Assembly (NCBI GenBank): GCA_028288485.1
Contig: JAQBNO010000209.1
Location: 1 to 64,000 of the forward strand
DNA length: 64,000 bases
Direction: 5' to 3'
Origin: Segetibacter sp.
GTDB lineage: Bacteria > Bacteroidota > Bacteroidia > Chitinophagales > Chitinophagaceae
In this document: positions 38,153-48,823 of the stretch, in pieces
How positions within the stretch are numbered: position 1 is the first letter of the stretch
Layout: each line of letters starts with the position of its first letter
Notes under the pieces: model-generated
Databases searched by the model: none
The model's input: the letters and a program-made list of their open reading frames with translations, nothing else
What the model was told of the DNA's origin: nothing
Translations under genes and position numbers: made by a program

Positions 38153-41128
38153 CTACTCGACCCCTTGCTCAACTTTCTCACCCCTCCCCATCAACTCATT
38201 CCCCTTCTGCCCCCTCTCCTTAATCCCCACCTTTCTACAATAACTTACCTCCACTGTAAACACCCCAAACTCTTCCAGCACCTTCCCTTTAATGCCGTAA
38301 AAACCTTTTCCATTAACAGGATAATGAATGGCTATTTGAGGAAAGCAGACAGCATCGAGCCAATCACCGTTTGCATCAATGAAGGTGTGGAAGTACATGG
38401 TGTCGTTCTTTATGGTCCGTACAGGCTTAGTAGTTATGAGATATCCTAATACATTCACTTCCTTTCCCAAATGCTTTTCAATTTCATTTGCCCAAAGATA
38501 TTTATTTGGATCATCATCAGCCAGTTCAAAAACATTGCAGACGGGGAAACCCAGCAATTCTATTTCATCAACAGCATCATCAAGAGGTTGGTGGGTTAAA
38601 GCCGGCAGCTTAAATGCAACAGGTGCTTCTTTAAAAAGCAGGCTATCTACAGTGTGTTTACTGCTTTTCTTTTGCAGGAAGTTAGCTTCCCACAACAATT
38701 CCTTTTTATTCTTACCTGAAAACCGGAAAGCACCTATGCGAATAAATATGTTTAGTTGTTCAATGCCTGGTTTAATCCGTTCAATAAAATGCTGCAAGTG
38801 ATGATAGTTCGCATTCCTGTTCCTTTCGTCAATAGTCTGTAATATCAATGCTTCTTCTAGTCCCTGAACATGTACAAATCCCATATGCACATAAGAGCCG
38901 CGAATAGAAGTGAGGTAGTCACTTTCATTTATACAAGGCAGATGAATAGTCGCGCCCGTTTTCCTTAACTCGTGGAAATACAATTTCCTGGAATAAAAGC
39001 CACCGAAGTTATTGATGACGGCTACCATAAATTCCATAGGGTAGTAGGTCTTTAAAAACAGGCTTTGGTAACTTTCTACGGCAAAGCTGGCTGAGTGCGC
39101 TTTGGAGAAAGAATAACCGCCAAAGCTTTCTATCTGTCTCCATACTTCATTTGATATATCGTCAGGATACTCCCTCTCTTTGCAGAGCCTGAAAAACTTC
39201 TCTTTGATCTGTTCAAACTGTTTATGTCCACGATACTTGCCGCTCATTGCCCTTCTCAATACATCGGCTTCCGCCATATCTAGCCCTGCAAAGTGATGTG
39301 CAACTTTTATCACATCTTCCTGGTGTACCATCACACCATACGTTTCTTCCAGCAGTTCTTTTATTTTCGGATGCAGGTATTCAAACTTATCAGGGTTATG
39401 AAACCGATAAATGTATTGCTTCATCATGCCACTTTGAGATACACCCGGACGAATAATAGAAGATGCAGCAACCAGTGTTATATAATCATCGCATCGTAGC
39501 TTTTTCAATAGCTGCCTCATGCCCGGACTTTCAATATAGAAGCAACGAATCGTGTCTGCATTTCTTATTTGTGACGCAACCTTTTCATCTTTTTTAAATT
39601 TTTCTATATCATGTATGTCGATTGAGATCTTTTTGTTTTCCCTTACCAGTTCCATTGTTTCTTTTATATGCCCAAGCCCTCTCTGAGAAAGGATGTCCAA
39701 CTTGAATAAGCCTATCTTCTCTGCCACAAACATATCAATTTGCGAAGTATAAAAACCTTTGGGAGGAAGTTCAGTAACGGTATAATCATAAATAGCTTCA
39801 TCACTTATAAGCATACCACCCGCATGTACACTTAAATGATTAGGAAAGTTTTTGATGAGGTTACCGTAATACAGTATCTGCTTTTGAATTTTATCATCCT
39901 TCAGCTTCGATCCTTCCAACTGGTCTATTTCTTCTTTTGGTAAGCCAAACACTTTTCCCAGTTCACGAATGACTGCACGGCTTTGAAACGTTACATACGA
40001 ACCCAATAAACATACATGCTCCCGGCCATACCGTTTAAAAATGTAATCGATCACTTCATCTCGATCCTTCCAGCTAAAGTCAATATCAAAGTCGGGTGGA
40101 GTAGCACGGTGAGGATTTAAGAATCTTTCAAAATACAGGTCGAGTTCAATCGGGTCCACATCTGTTATCTGCAGGCAAAAGGCAACAATTGAATTAGCTC
40201 CGCTGCCACGTCCAACATGATAAAAGCTCCTGCTTTGCGCATATCTGATAATGTGCCAGGTAATCAGGAAGTAGGCATTAAACCCTAAGTCATTAATGAT
40301 CTTTAGTTCCTTAATAACCCTGTCTTTTGCTTTTTTATTCTTCGTGCCATAACGTTGTTTCATTCCATCCATTGCCAGTTTTTCGAGCAATACCCTGTCA
40401 TCATTTTTTTGTGCTGAATAAACTTTCTTGGTTTTATCGGCGTGTAAATCTATTTCAATGGAGCAGGTATCCAGAAGCTTTAAAGTATTGGTAACGATAG
40501 ACGGATATTGTGCAAAGTCCTTAAACAGTGAAGCTTGCGATACAAATGTTTCATGCGGCTTTGCTATGTCTTTTACATCCTGCTTACTCAATATAATATT
40601 CTTATCAATAGCCCGTAGCAGACGATGCACATTATACATCGTTTTGTCTTTAAAGCTAACAGGTTGCCGTATCACATATTTATCCGGGAAGGCGTTAATG
40701 TTTATATTGTACAGCTTATTTACTTCTGTTGGTTGTATACCTATTAATTCATTGCCTCTAAGTTCCTCTGGCTGTAAAACGCTCAACGCATATATAACAA
40801 TCACTTCTTCATTAAACTCCGGACGAAGCGGAAAATCAGTTTTAGTTTGTATACGTTCAGAGATGAAACGATTTATTTGTTGAAAGCCGTTGTTGTTCTT
40901 TGCCAATAAAATATACAGGAAATTACTGTCATTCCTGATCTCTGCACCTGCAACCGGTTTAATTGAATTCTGCCGGCAATAATCAACAAAGTCCCACACA
41001 TCACATGTACTATTGATATTCGTTAATGCCAGGGTATTCGCCCCTGCTTCAACAGCCGCTTTCACCAGTTCTTCCGTTTGAAACGTGCCATATAAGAAGC
41101 TAAACCAGGTTTTACAATTGAGGTACAA
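38153..41128 (-). CDS. dnaE2: error-prone DNA polymerase III alpha subunit (DnaE2-like)
   Basis: PHP start 'MYLNCKTWFSFLYGTFQTEELVKAAVEAGANTLALTNIN'; polymerase core 'VGRGSGANSIVAFCLQITDVDPIELDLYFERFLNPHRATPPDFDIDFSWKDRDEVI', 'MVHQEDVIKVAHHFAGLDMAEADVLRRAMSGK'. Confidence 0.9.
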   Translation of the reverse strand: MYLNCKTWFSFLYGTFQTEELVKAAVEAGANTLALTNINSTCDVWDFVDYCRQNSIKPVAGAEIRNDSNFLYILLAKNNNGFQQINRFISERIQTKTDFPLRPEFNEEVIVIYALSVLQPEELRGNELIGIQPTEVNKLYNININAFPDKYVIRQPVSFKDKTMYNVHRLLRAIDKNIILSKQDVKDIAKPHETFVSQASLFKDFAQYPSIVTNTLKLLDTCSIEIDLHADKTKKVYSAQKNDDRVLLEKLAMDGMKQRYGTKNKKAKDRVIKELKIINDLGFNAYFLITWHIIRYAQSRSFYHVGRGSGANSIVAFCLQITDVDPIELDLYFERFLNPHRATPPDFDIDFSWKDRDEVIDYIFKRYGREHVCLLGSYVTFQSRAVIRELGKVFGLPKEEIDQLEGSKLKDDKIQKQILYYGNLIKNFPNHLSVHAGGMLISDEAIYDYTVTELPPKGFYTSQIDMFVAEKIGLFKLDILSQRGLGHIKETMELVRENKKISIDIHDIEKFKKDEKVASQIRNADTIRCFYIESPGMRQLLKKLRCDDYITLVAASSIIRPGVSQSGMMKQYIYRFHNPDKFEYLHPKIKELLEETYGVMVHQEDVIKVAHHFAGLDMAEADVLRRAMSGKYRGHKQFEQIKEKFFRLCKEREYPDDISNEVWRQIESFGGYSFSKAHSASFAVESYQSLFLKTYYPMEFMVAVINNFGGFYSRKLYFHELRKTGATIHLPCINESDYLTSIRGSYVHMGFVHVQGLEEALILQTIDERNRNANYHHLQHFIERIKPGIEQLNIFIRIGAFRFSGKNKKELLWEANFLQKKSSKHTVDSLLFKEAPVAFKLPALTHQPLDDAVDEIELLGFPVCNVFELADDDPNKYLWANEIEKHLGKEVNVLGYLITTKPVRTIKNDTMYFHTFIDANGDWLDAVCFPQIAIHYPVNGKGFYGIKGKVLEEFGVFTVEVSYCRKVGIKERGQKGNELMGRGEKVEQGVE

Positions 41129-41524
41129 TGAATTTTATTTAGTTAGTTATTGACGTGTTTTTTGGTACCAGCATTTGTTTCCTATAGCATCATCGTTGCG
41201 TCGCAATCACTTCGTCGGCATTTCTTTTGGCATCGTTGACCTTTTTTATTCACTCAAGACCTACTGCTCAAGACTAAATGCTATGGAAAAGTAAAATTAC
41301 TAAAATATTTAGCAAAATGAGGAGTGTTAGTAAGTTCTATTTCCCCAATGTATCATGGAACGGGCAGCATTTCTTTTTCCGATTACAATAATTTAGCGAA
41401 AAACAATAGTTGAATTTATTATTAGTGCATTAGATAGCTGAATTAACATCGGTGTGAAATATAATATTTGATCTCCAAAGAGGGAAAACTTACATTGCCA
41501 CTTATATAAAAATGAATAGAAGAC

Positions 41525-44500
41525 TTGAATAATCAGTTCGTATCATATTCACGGGCAGGAGATGTTTTTCACTACCGGTGGGCAGCGAGAAGGTGCTTAC
41601 GGCTGCTTTACCCCAACACCGAATTGAAAGGCATTGTGATCGAAGGATCGAATGAGTCACAGAAAGCAGGAGAATATGTGATAGACGTCTCCGAGTACTC
41701 AGAGACAGCAGACAACTACAAAAGCATACAGTACTACCAGCTAAAGCATACCACTGTACGTGGTCAAAAAGCAATGAAGCTGGCTGAAATGAAGAAGACG
41801 CTTGAAGGATTTGCTGACAGGTTTCGCCAGCATGAAAGAGAAAAAAGCAAAGATCCGGTTTCGATATCCTTCAGCATTATCACAAACAGGAAAGTAGATG
41901 ATAACATCAAGGATCATTTGATCTACCTGGCGATGGGAGAAGTGGTTGATTCACGTTTTCGTAAGACACTTGAGAACTATACAAAACTTAAAGGGAAACT
42001 GCTTGCAGAGTTTTGCGCACTTCTAAGTATTGAAGACGGTGAAGGCGATTACAATGTACAGAACGCCGAACTGCGTGTCGAGCTGTCACAATTAGTCGCG
42101 GGATCTGTCACCAGAACCCAGGCAGAAACATTGGTCATTATGGTGCAAGATAAGGTGCTTCCTGACAGCGATCATAATGTTACCCGTGAGGAAGTATTGA
42201 AAAGATTTGGCTTCACCAATGATCGGCAACTCTTTCCAGCACCTCCACTTTGGGAAAAACTGGATAAAGTGATTGAGCGGGAACAATATGCGGGTATGAT
42301 TCGTTCCATAAGCGAATCTGTAACTCCTATTATTGTCCATGCCGCAGGTGGTGTCGGTAAAAGCGTTTTTTGCAGGCACCTTATAACTTCTATTCCTGCG
42401 CATTATTTAACAATCGGCTACGATTGCTTCGGAACAGGCAGTTACCGGAATAGGAGCTCGTTCAGGCACAGGTACCGTGATGCACTTGTGCAAATTGCCA
42501 ATGAACTCGCAGCAATCGGTATCTGTCAACCTATGTTGGTGTTTGACACAACACTTGATGATGATATTTTAAGAAGTTTTTTAGAGCGGATAGGTTCAGC
42601 GGTCAATACTTTGAAAAAAGTTAATGAACACGCGCAGCTTTTTATAGTAATCGACGCAGCAGATAACGCAGAAATGGCGGCAGAAGACGTAAGTGACAAC
42701 TGCTTTGCGAATGAATTGTTGCGGGAAAAAATGCCGCCCGGATGCAAGCTTATTATGTTATGCCGAACAGAACGTAAGCACCTTCTGAAGCCAAACGAAA
42801 ATATTCTTTCTATTGAATTGGAGCCCTTTTCAGAAATAGAGTCTTTTCACAATCTGCAGGGTCACTTTCCAAAGGCAACAGTCAACGATGGCATTGAATT
42901 TTATCGTCTAACAGGTGGAAATCCTAGGGTCCAGGCAAATGAACTTGCAGTGTCTCACCGAACAGTAACCGAGTTGCTGTCATCTCTCGGCCCTAACCCG
43001 CGGACAGTAGAGATGCAGATCGAACAACAGTTGCGTGCAGCCGTACTCAAAATCAAAGAAGACCAAACCCCCAACTATCAGGGCACAATTAATGCCATTG
43101 GTGTTGGTCTTGCAAGTCTTCCACCACACATACCGATTTCAATATTGGCAAGTGCTGCAGGTGTGACCACGGATGCAATTAAAAGTTTCGTTGCTGATTT
43201 GGGCAGGCCATTATGGATTAGTGATAGTTCTGTACAATTCAGAGACGAGCCCACAGAAACCTGGTTCCGTAAAACCTATCTTGCCAATAAGGAAAACTAT
43301 CTGGCCTATATTGCGAGACTGGAACCTCTTGCATCCCATTCTACATATGTAGCAGAGGTTCTTCCACAACTATACTTGCAGGCCGGAGAGTACGACAAAC
43401 TGATAAAAATCGCATTGTCAGATGATCTTTTACCTACCAGCAACCCTATTGATGCACGTAATGTTAGAATTTTCAGGTTGCGTTTTGCATTTATCGCGGC
43501 GCTAAAATCTAAGAAACTCAAAGATGCTGTTCAGCTTGGAATGAGAGCGGGAGAAGAAGTAGCAGGCAGTAACCGGCAATTTTTTCTTTTTAGAAATAAT
43601 ATTGACCTTCTTGCAGTGTTGCAGGGAAAGGAAAAAGTGCAAGAAATTGCCTTTAAAACAAAACTACGAAGCGGCTGGGATGGATCGGAAAACATTTATA
43701 CAGCATCTCTTTTATCCGCCATTCCTGAATATAAAGGAGAAGGCAGAGGATACTTGCGGGCAGCGGAGAATTGGCTATCGATCTATTTTAAAAGAAAGAA
43801 AACTGAAGAGGACGATCATTCGCATGAAGAAAAACTTAGTGAACAGGATCTTCTGGAATTCGCGTATTCGCATTTAAATATAAATGGCGTTGAAGAATCT
43901 GCTGCATTTCTTAAACGCCTCAAACCAAAAGAATATTTGTGCAGGGTCGTTTCTATGCTTGCAAAGCGGCTTATCGATGCAGGAAAGATCGATGTGTTGC
44001 ATCAGTTTGCTGAAAGCTGGCAAGATGAACCATATTACATCGTCGCTATTGCGCACGAACTCCTGCAGATTGGAAAGTTTTTAAAGCGGTCAATTGCGAA
44101 TAAATGTCTCGAAAAACTCGGTAATGCGAAAACTCGAATAACCAAACAGAAGGATTATTTTTACGATGATCAGCAGATTTCATCCATTATAAGTTTTATT
44201 GAAACCTGTTTCCATTATAAATTCAATTCCGAAAGAATTAATTCGGCACTCGACTATTATGTGCCTGCTCGGGCCAACAGAATGTTAGTGTCAAATCATT
44301 CATCAAAAGACAGATTTATTTTTTTGAAGGCACTTGCGATCAGATTAATCCTAGCTGGTGAAAGTGAAATAAAGATCGAAGAAATTGTTCCTGCAGAACT
44401 ATTGGCGAAGAAGAAAAACCACGATTATGGTAGCGATCTAAAAGAGTACAAAGAATGTATCAATGGATTATTGCCTTGGTTTTTATTACGGGCAAATATT

Positions 44501-47500
44501 CTGTGGGGAATGGTCGGTGCTTTTCAAACTCAATTTCAATCGACTCTAACGGGTTCCCAGCAAGCAAGAACAAACAGGTATAGCAATTATGATCCTTTGC
44601 CTAAAGAGATAGCGGAACTCGTTTCTTCAATAATGATACTTGGTAATTCGGCGGTTGTTAATGATTGTTACCAGTATCTTGAAACATCTCGAAACGATTT
44701 TAATTCGCCAAACAGACTCTGGCTATTACGTGCAGCTTACCGCTCTGAACATCTTAAGGATATTTGCGATAACTTGGAGCAAACGACCTATGAACTGATC
44801 GAATCACTCCAAGAAGAAGGCCCGGACGAAATGGCTGAAAAATATATTTCGCTTTCACGGGCCGTCTCGGTAAATTCTATAGCTGATGCCAGCCAATATT
44901 TTAACCAGGCAGTGGAAATTGTGTCGAAGTTTGGCGATGAATTGGTGAGGCGTTGGGAAGCTTTGGAATCTCTCGCTGAACGTGCAGCAGAAGTGCCTAG
45001 CGTCGGCGACGAATTTGCCTACCGGTTTATCCGATGCGCTGAACTGGTTGGCATTTATGTTTCGCGGGAAAAATATTGGGACAGGAGTAATGCCGCACGG
45101 CTTGATGCCAAGTTGTCGGCCACAACAGCGCTCGCCGCCATCAGTCGGTGGCGCGATAGAATTGTCGGCAGATATCAGTATCAACTCCTTGCGATCGTAG
45201 AAAATCTTGTAAAAAGTAAATTGATTGTCCCATTGTGTGCCTGGTCATTAACGCACTTTTTTGGTGAACGATTGATTGGTGACCTTACTTTAATATGCAT
45301 TGAACTGGAGCCAACCAAGGCTGGAAAGCAGGCTATTTTAAATGACGCTGTGAGGATATTGGAGGTGGAAGGTGCCCATCAAAAATACGTAGATGACCTT
45401 CGAATGATTGCTTCCAAATTCGGCCTGTCAAACGATCGCTTGACAAATCTTGTTGAATTTTTCGCAACTGATAAAGAAGAGAAGGCAGACGATCAAAATC
45501 ATTATTTCTTCAAAAAGAGAAATGATCAACCAGATACAGGATGGGATGCTCTATTTAATGGCATTCAAATTAATTCGCTAGGTGGGCTGACGAAACTTTT
45601 GGACAGATTAAACAACGAGCCGGAAGATCGCTTTGACCATCGTAGAGTGAGGGATATGTTAATTGAGGGTCTTTCAAGAGTGAAGCAAAGCGAGGTATAC
45701 GACTTTATCGATGCGGTACTGGTAATAGATGCGATTGAAATGTACGACGCAAAGGCAGTTTTATATGGTGTTCCGGATAGCTGGAAGAATAAACCAGCAC
45801 TAAAGGCAGCTTGGCCTATACTTATTAAAAAATTCGGTAAGCACTATGCCCATGAGCTAGCCAACAAATACACGTTTGATCAGTGTGTAAGCGACCTTCA
45901 ATTGTCAGATGTGCTTGTGAGTGAGTTAAAGAATGGCATGTTTGAAGGGCTTCAAAACGAGAACGGTTTGCACAATGAAGAAACGTTCTTTGGATTCTGC
46001 AGTCTTTCTGCGCCCATGTTAGCACCGAAAGATGCTTTGGAATTGACAGACTACGCTATGCGTCGATTTGAATTACATATCGACGACACCCTTGGTGACG
46101 GGCCGTATAGTAATAAGGTGGCTGTTGATAGCGATATAAATAAGAGTGTGGCAGGATTTGTCTGGTCTGCATTGGGGTCGCCTTGGGGCTGGGAACGGTG
46201 GAATTCAGTGCATACAATTCGATCAATGGGTGAATTGGGTTGTACAGACGTTATCGATGCCTTGTTTGAATCATTAGAACGTGGTGAAGTGGGCGCTTAT
46301 GGCAGCGCTGACTATGTATTTTACGAACTGCACGCAATACAATACTTCTTTATTGCACTAGCTAGAACCTCACTTTCCAATCCTAAAGTTCTCCTAAAGC
46401 ATGCAAATAAGATAAGCGAGTATGCACTTGAGGCTAACCACCTTCTGATTGAAAAGTTTGCTGCCGACACCGCTTTGAATATTGCAGGGGCAATTCCGGG
46501 CACCTACGGCGAGGCGACTATTGATTTACTGCGCCGAGTTGGAAAAAGCCCATTCAAAGCGAAAAAAGTAAAATTCGATTACAGGACGGATAGTATCTGG
46601 CATAAAGCGAAAGAGATTGATACCAACATTAATTTTCATTTCGGTTGGGATTTTGACCGCTACTGGTTTGAACCATTGGGTGATGTTTTCGGCATGCCGG
46701 GAAAGCAGGTAGAAGATATTGCGGCAGACGTAGTGGTAAATGATTGGGGAATGGGCGGCAGAAACGGTTATAAAGATGATCCAAGGGTCGGTTTATGGAA
46801 CAGATCTTCGTCTGAACGCGAAACTTGGCATGATCACGGCAGCTACCCGAAAACGGACAGGCTGGACTTTTATTTGTCCTATCATTCCATGATGGTAGCC
46901 GCTGCGAAACTACTAAAGGCAATGCCAGTTGTTGAAAACAGGGAATGGAGGGAGGATGCTTGGAAAGAATGGATGCATCGTCATTTGTTAACCCTTGAAG
47001 ATGGTAGATGGTTAAGTGATATCAGGGGCGCATTGCCACTCAATCGTCCCGAATGGACAAAGAACCAAAGGACCAATACTTGGCAAAGTGACATTACAGA
47101 ACAAGATTTCCGAGAACGACTTATTGAAACCAATAAGGGAGAAGTGTGGATAAATGTAGGTGGTGGTTGGCATGAAAAGGTAAGTGAGCGGAAAGAAGAT
47201 GTATCAATACGGTCTGCATTTGTGGCTAGGGGAACATCCGATGCCTTAATGCGCGCCTTGCAGTCTTGCAAAGATCACCATGATTATAAAATACCTGATT
47301 ATAAAGAGAAAGATATGGAATCAGACCATGGAAATTATGTTTTAAAGGGCTGGCTTGGATATCCCTCGGGATCAAAAGGGCTCGATTATTTTGACCTGCG
47401 TTCGGCTGAAGTTAGTTACCCGATCATTTCCGTTGGTGAATCTGTTATGTCCGATTTAAAACTGGTTTCAGAATTCAATACATGGAAGGAAATAGGAAAA

Positions 47501-47782
47501 ACCAAAGAGGTTTTGAGGTGCGAAAACTGGAGTACGGATCGCGGAGATGGTGGTGAGTATACAGACCAGAGTGGTTTGCTGTTAAAAGCAAATTTTAATT
47601 TTTTAATGCAGGCTTGTAAAAAGTATCAGTGTGATCTAATAATAGAAATGTCGATCGACAGGGATATAATAATTAGCAGGATGGGCGGATCTAATAATTA
47701 CGGAAAACCAGTTGTTAAAATACTAATCATATCAGCCGATGAAACAATCAGAACAACGGAAGGCCGTTTTGGAATTGGGTAA
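41525..47782 (+). CDS. large nuclease-STAND NTPase, Avs-like antiphage sensor (putative)
   Basis: N-terminal DUF4297/Cap4-like 'GDVFHYRWAARRCLRLL...YYQLKHTT'; Walker A 'HAAGGVGKSVFCRHL', Walker B-like 'LFIVIDAADNAEMA'; ~1500-aa C-terminal region. TTG start. Confidence 0.75.
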   Translation: MNNQFVSYSRAGDVFHYRWAARRCLRLLYPNTELKGIVIEGSNESQKAGEYVIDVSEYSETADNYKSIQYYQLKHTTVRGQKAMKLAEMKKTLEGFADRFRQHEREKSKDPVSISFSIITNRKVDDNIKDHLIYLAMGEVVDSRFRKTLENYTKLKGKLLAEFCALLSIEDGEGDYNVQNAELRVELSQLVAGSVTRTQAETLVIMVQDKVLPDSDHNVTREEVLKRFGFTNDRQLFPAPPLWEKLDKVIEREQYAGMIRSISESVTPIIVHAAGGVGKSVFCRHLITSIPAHYLTIGYDCFGTGSYRNRSSFRHRYRDALVQIANELAAIGICQPMLVFDTTLDDDILRSFLERIGSAVNTLKKVNEHAQLFIVIDAADNAEMAAEDVSDNCFANELLREKMPPGCKLIMLCRTERKHLLKPNENILSIELEPFSEIESFHNLQGHFPKATVNDGIEFYRLTGGNPRVQANELAVSHRTVTELLSSLGPNPRTVEMQIEQQLRAAVLKIKEDQTPNYQGTINAIGVGLASLPPHIPISILASAAGVTTDAIKSFVADLGRPLWISDSSVQFRDEPTETWFRKTYLANKENYLAYIARLEPLASHSTYVAEVLPQLYLQAGEYDKLIKIALSDDLLPTSNPIDARNVRIFRLRFAFIAALKSKKLKDAVQLGMRAGEEVAGSNRQFFLFRNNIDLLAVLQGKEKVQEIAFKTKLRSGWDGSENIYTASLLSAIPEYKGEGRGYLRAAENWLSIYFKRKKTEEDDHSHEEKLSEQDLLEFAYSHLNINGVEESAAFLKRLKPKEYLCRVVSMLAKRLIDAGKIDVLHQFAESWQDEPYYIVAIAHELLQIGKFLKRSIANKCLEKLGNAKTRITKQKDYFYDDQQISSIISFIETCFHYKFNSERINSALDYYVPARANRMLVSNHSSKDRFIFLKALAIRLILAGESEIKIEEIVPAELLAKKKNHDYGSDLKEYKECINGLLPWFLLRANILWGMVGAFQTQFQSTLTGSQQARTNRYSNYDPLPKEIAELVSSIMILGNSAVVNDCYQYLETSRNDFNSPNRLWLLRAAYRSEHLKDICDNLEQTTYELIESLQEEGPDEMAEKYISLSRAVSVNSIADASQYFNQAVEIVSKFGDELVRRWEALESLAERAAEVPSVGDEFAYRFIRCAELVGIYVSREKYWDRSNAARLDAKLSATTALAAISRWRDRIVGRYQYQLLAIVENLVKSKLIVPLCAWSLTHFFGERLIGDLTLICIELEPTKAGKQAILNDAVRILEVEGAHQKYVDDLRMIASKFGLSNDRLTNLVEFFATDKEEKADDQNHYFFKKRNDQPDTGWDALFNGIQINSLGGLTKLLDRLNNEPEDRFDHRRVRDMLIEGLSRVKQSEVYDFIDAVLVIDAIEMYDAKAVLYGVPDSWKNKPALKAAWPILIKKFGKHYAHELANKYTFDQCVSDLQLSDVLVSELKNGMFEGLQNENGLHNEETFFGFCSLSAPMLAPKDALELTDYAMRRFELHIDDTLGDGPYSNKVAVDSDINKSVAGFVWSALGSPWGWERWNSVHTIRSMGELGCTDVIDALFESLERGEVGAYGSADYVFYELHAIQYFFIALARTSLSNPKVLLKHANKISEYALEANHLLIEKFAADTALNIAGAIPGTYGEATIDLLRRVGKSPFKAKKVKFDYRTDSIWHKAKEIDTNINFHFGWDFDRYWFEPLGDVFGMPGKQVEDIAADVVVNDWGMGGRNGYKDDPRVGLWNRSSSERETWHDHGSYPKTDRLDFYLSYHSMMVAAAKLLKAMPVVENREWREDAWKEWMHRHLLTLEDGRWLSDIRGALPLNRPEWTKNQRTNTWQSDITEQDFRERLIETNKGEVWINVGGGWHEKVSERKEDVSIRSAFVARGTSDALMRALQSCKDHHDYKIPDYKEKDMESDHGNYVLKGWLGYPSGSKGLDYFDLRSAEVSYPIISVGESVMSDLKLVSEFNTWKEIGKTKEVLRCENWSTDRGDGGEYTDQSGLLLKANFNFLMQACKKYQCDLIIEMSIDRDIIISRMGGSNNYGKPVVKILIISADETIRTTEGRFGIG

Positions 47783-48455
47783 GCTGCTCGTGAAAGAACT
47801 TGGCCTTGAGAAAGGCGTTGATACTCTTTCCCGGTGGATGGCTCATTATGTTGCGGAAAAAATAAAGTATGCTGAGTCGCTCGCCGATGATGTTAAGAAA
47901 AAGAATGCCGAAAAAGAATGTTTTTCTTTAATTCTTGACCTTTGGAAACATCGATGGCATTATAAAGCAGACAGGCAACCCTTAAGGAATTTCAATCACC
48001 TTTTTAATATTCTCGAAAATCTTGATCCTGAGAAAGAAGAGCCCTACTACTATCATTTTAGTAATGCCGAATCTAAGGAAGAGGAAGACCGATCTTTTGA
48101 ACCTTCGGATCTCAAAAATTTATCTCCCCTCGCGCTACAGATTGATAAAGTCGCAAGAATCTGGATTAATTACCTTCTTCATGAAGCTGCGCTGAAGGCC
48201 AAAAATGAAAAGATCGAAAAAATAATAGATCGTGCAGTTAAGCTTCCAGACTCAATGGATGCGCGTATTATTCAAATTATTTTTGAAGATTCAATGGAGG
48301 ACATTGATAAAAAGCCAGTTGATCAGGAAGAGTTGGATAGAAAAAGCAAAATCAAAACGCTTAACCTCCGTATCAAGGAATTGCAAAAATTCAAGAAGGT
48401 TAACGAATATTTGATCGGCCAGTTTGAGAAGGAGTTGAATAACTTAAAAAAGTGA
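47739..48455 (+). CDS. hypothetical partner of the STAND protein
   Basis: 238-aa charged helical protein overlapping the upstream gene by 44 bp. Confidence 0.7.
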   Translation: MKQSEQRKAVLELGKLLVKELGLEKGVDTLSRWMAHYVAEKIKYAESLADDVKKKNAEKECFSLILDLWKHRWHYKADRQPLRNFNHLFNILENLDPEKEEPYYYHFSNAESKEEEDRSFEPSDLKNLSPLALQIDKVARIWINYLLHEAALKAKNEKIEKIIDRAVKLPDSMDARIIQIIFEDSMEDIDKKPVDQEELDRKSKIKTLNLRIKELQKFKKVNEYLIGQFEKELNNLKK

Positions 48456-48823
48456 AGGAGTCACGACCTCTGGCAGATAGACACTTCCTTTGTAGAAAAT
48501 ATCAAGTTTGATTGTTTTTTAATGAACAAACAAGGTAGGCTTTATGAGCCAATTATTAAAGGGCTTATTAAGTGCCTCGTTTCAGGGCAAGATGTGTCAC
48601 GACACATAACCGCATTAAGAATAAAGCGTTCGCTATACAATCAGTTTGCAAGTGCTCTTTGCAATCAGTGTAGGCTCTTCACCGTTCAACCACGCTTTTT
48701 CCCCCGCCCGGTACCTAATCCCACTGCCTGAACTGTGATAGAATGAAAATGAAGTTAACGCAACGGAAGCTTTATGCCGGTAAAAAACTACGGGTATAAA
48801 GGACCCACAACACTCATCTCAAC

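Noticed and set aside
39247-40883. Plus-strand ORFs opposite dnaE2
   Set aside because: Shadow ORFs of a long, well-supported polymerase frame.
42092-47271. Many ORFs antisense or out of frame to the 2085-aa gene
   Set aside because: All overlap a single long coding frame and lack recognisable motifs.
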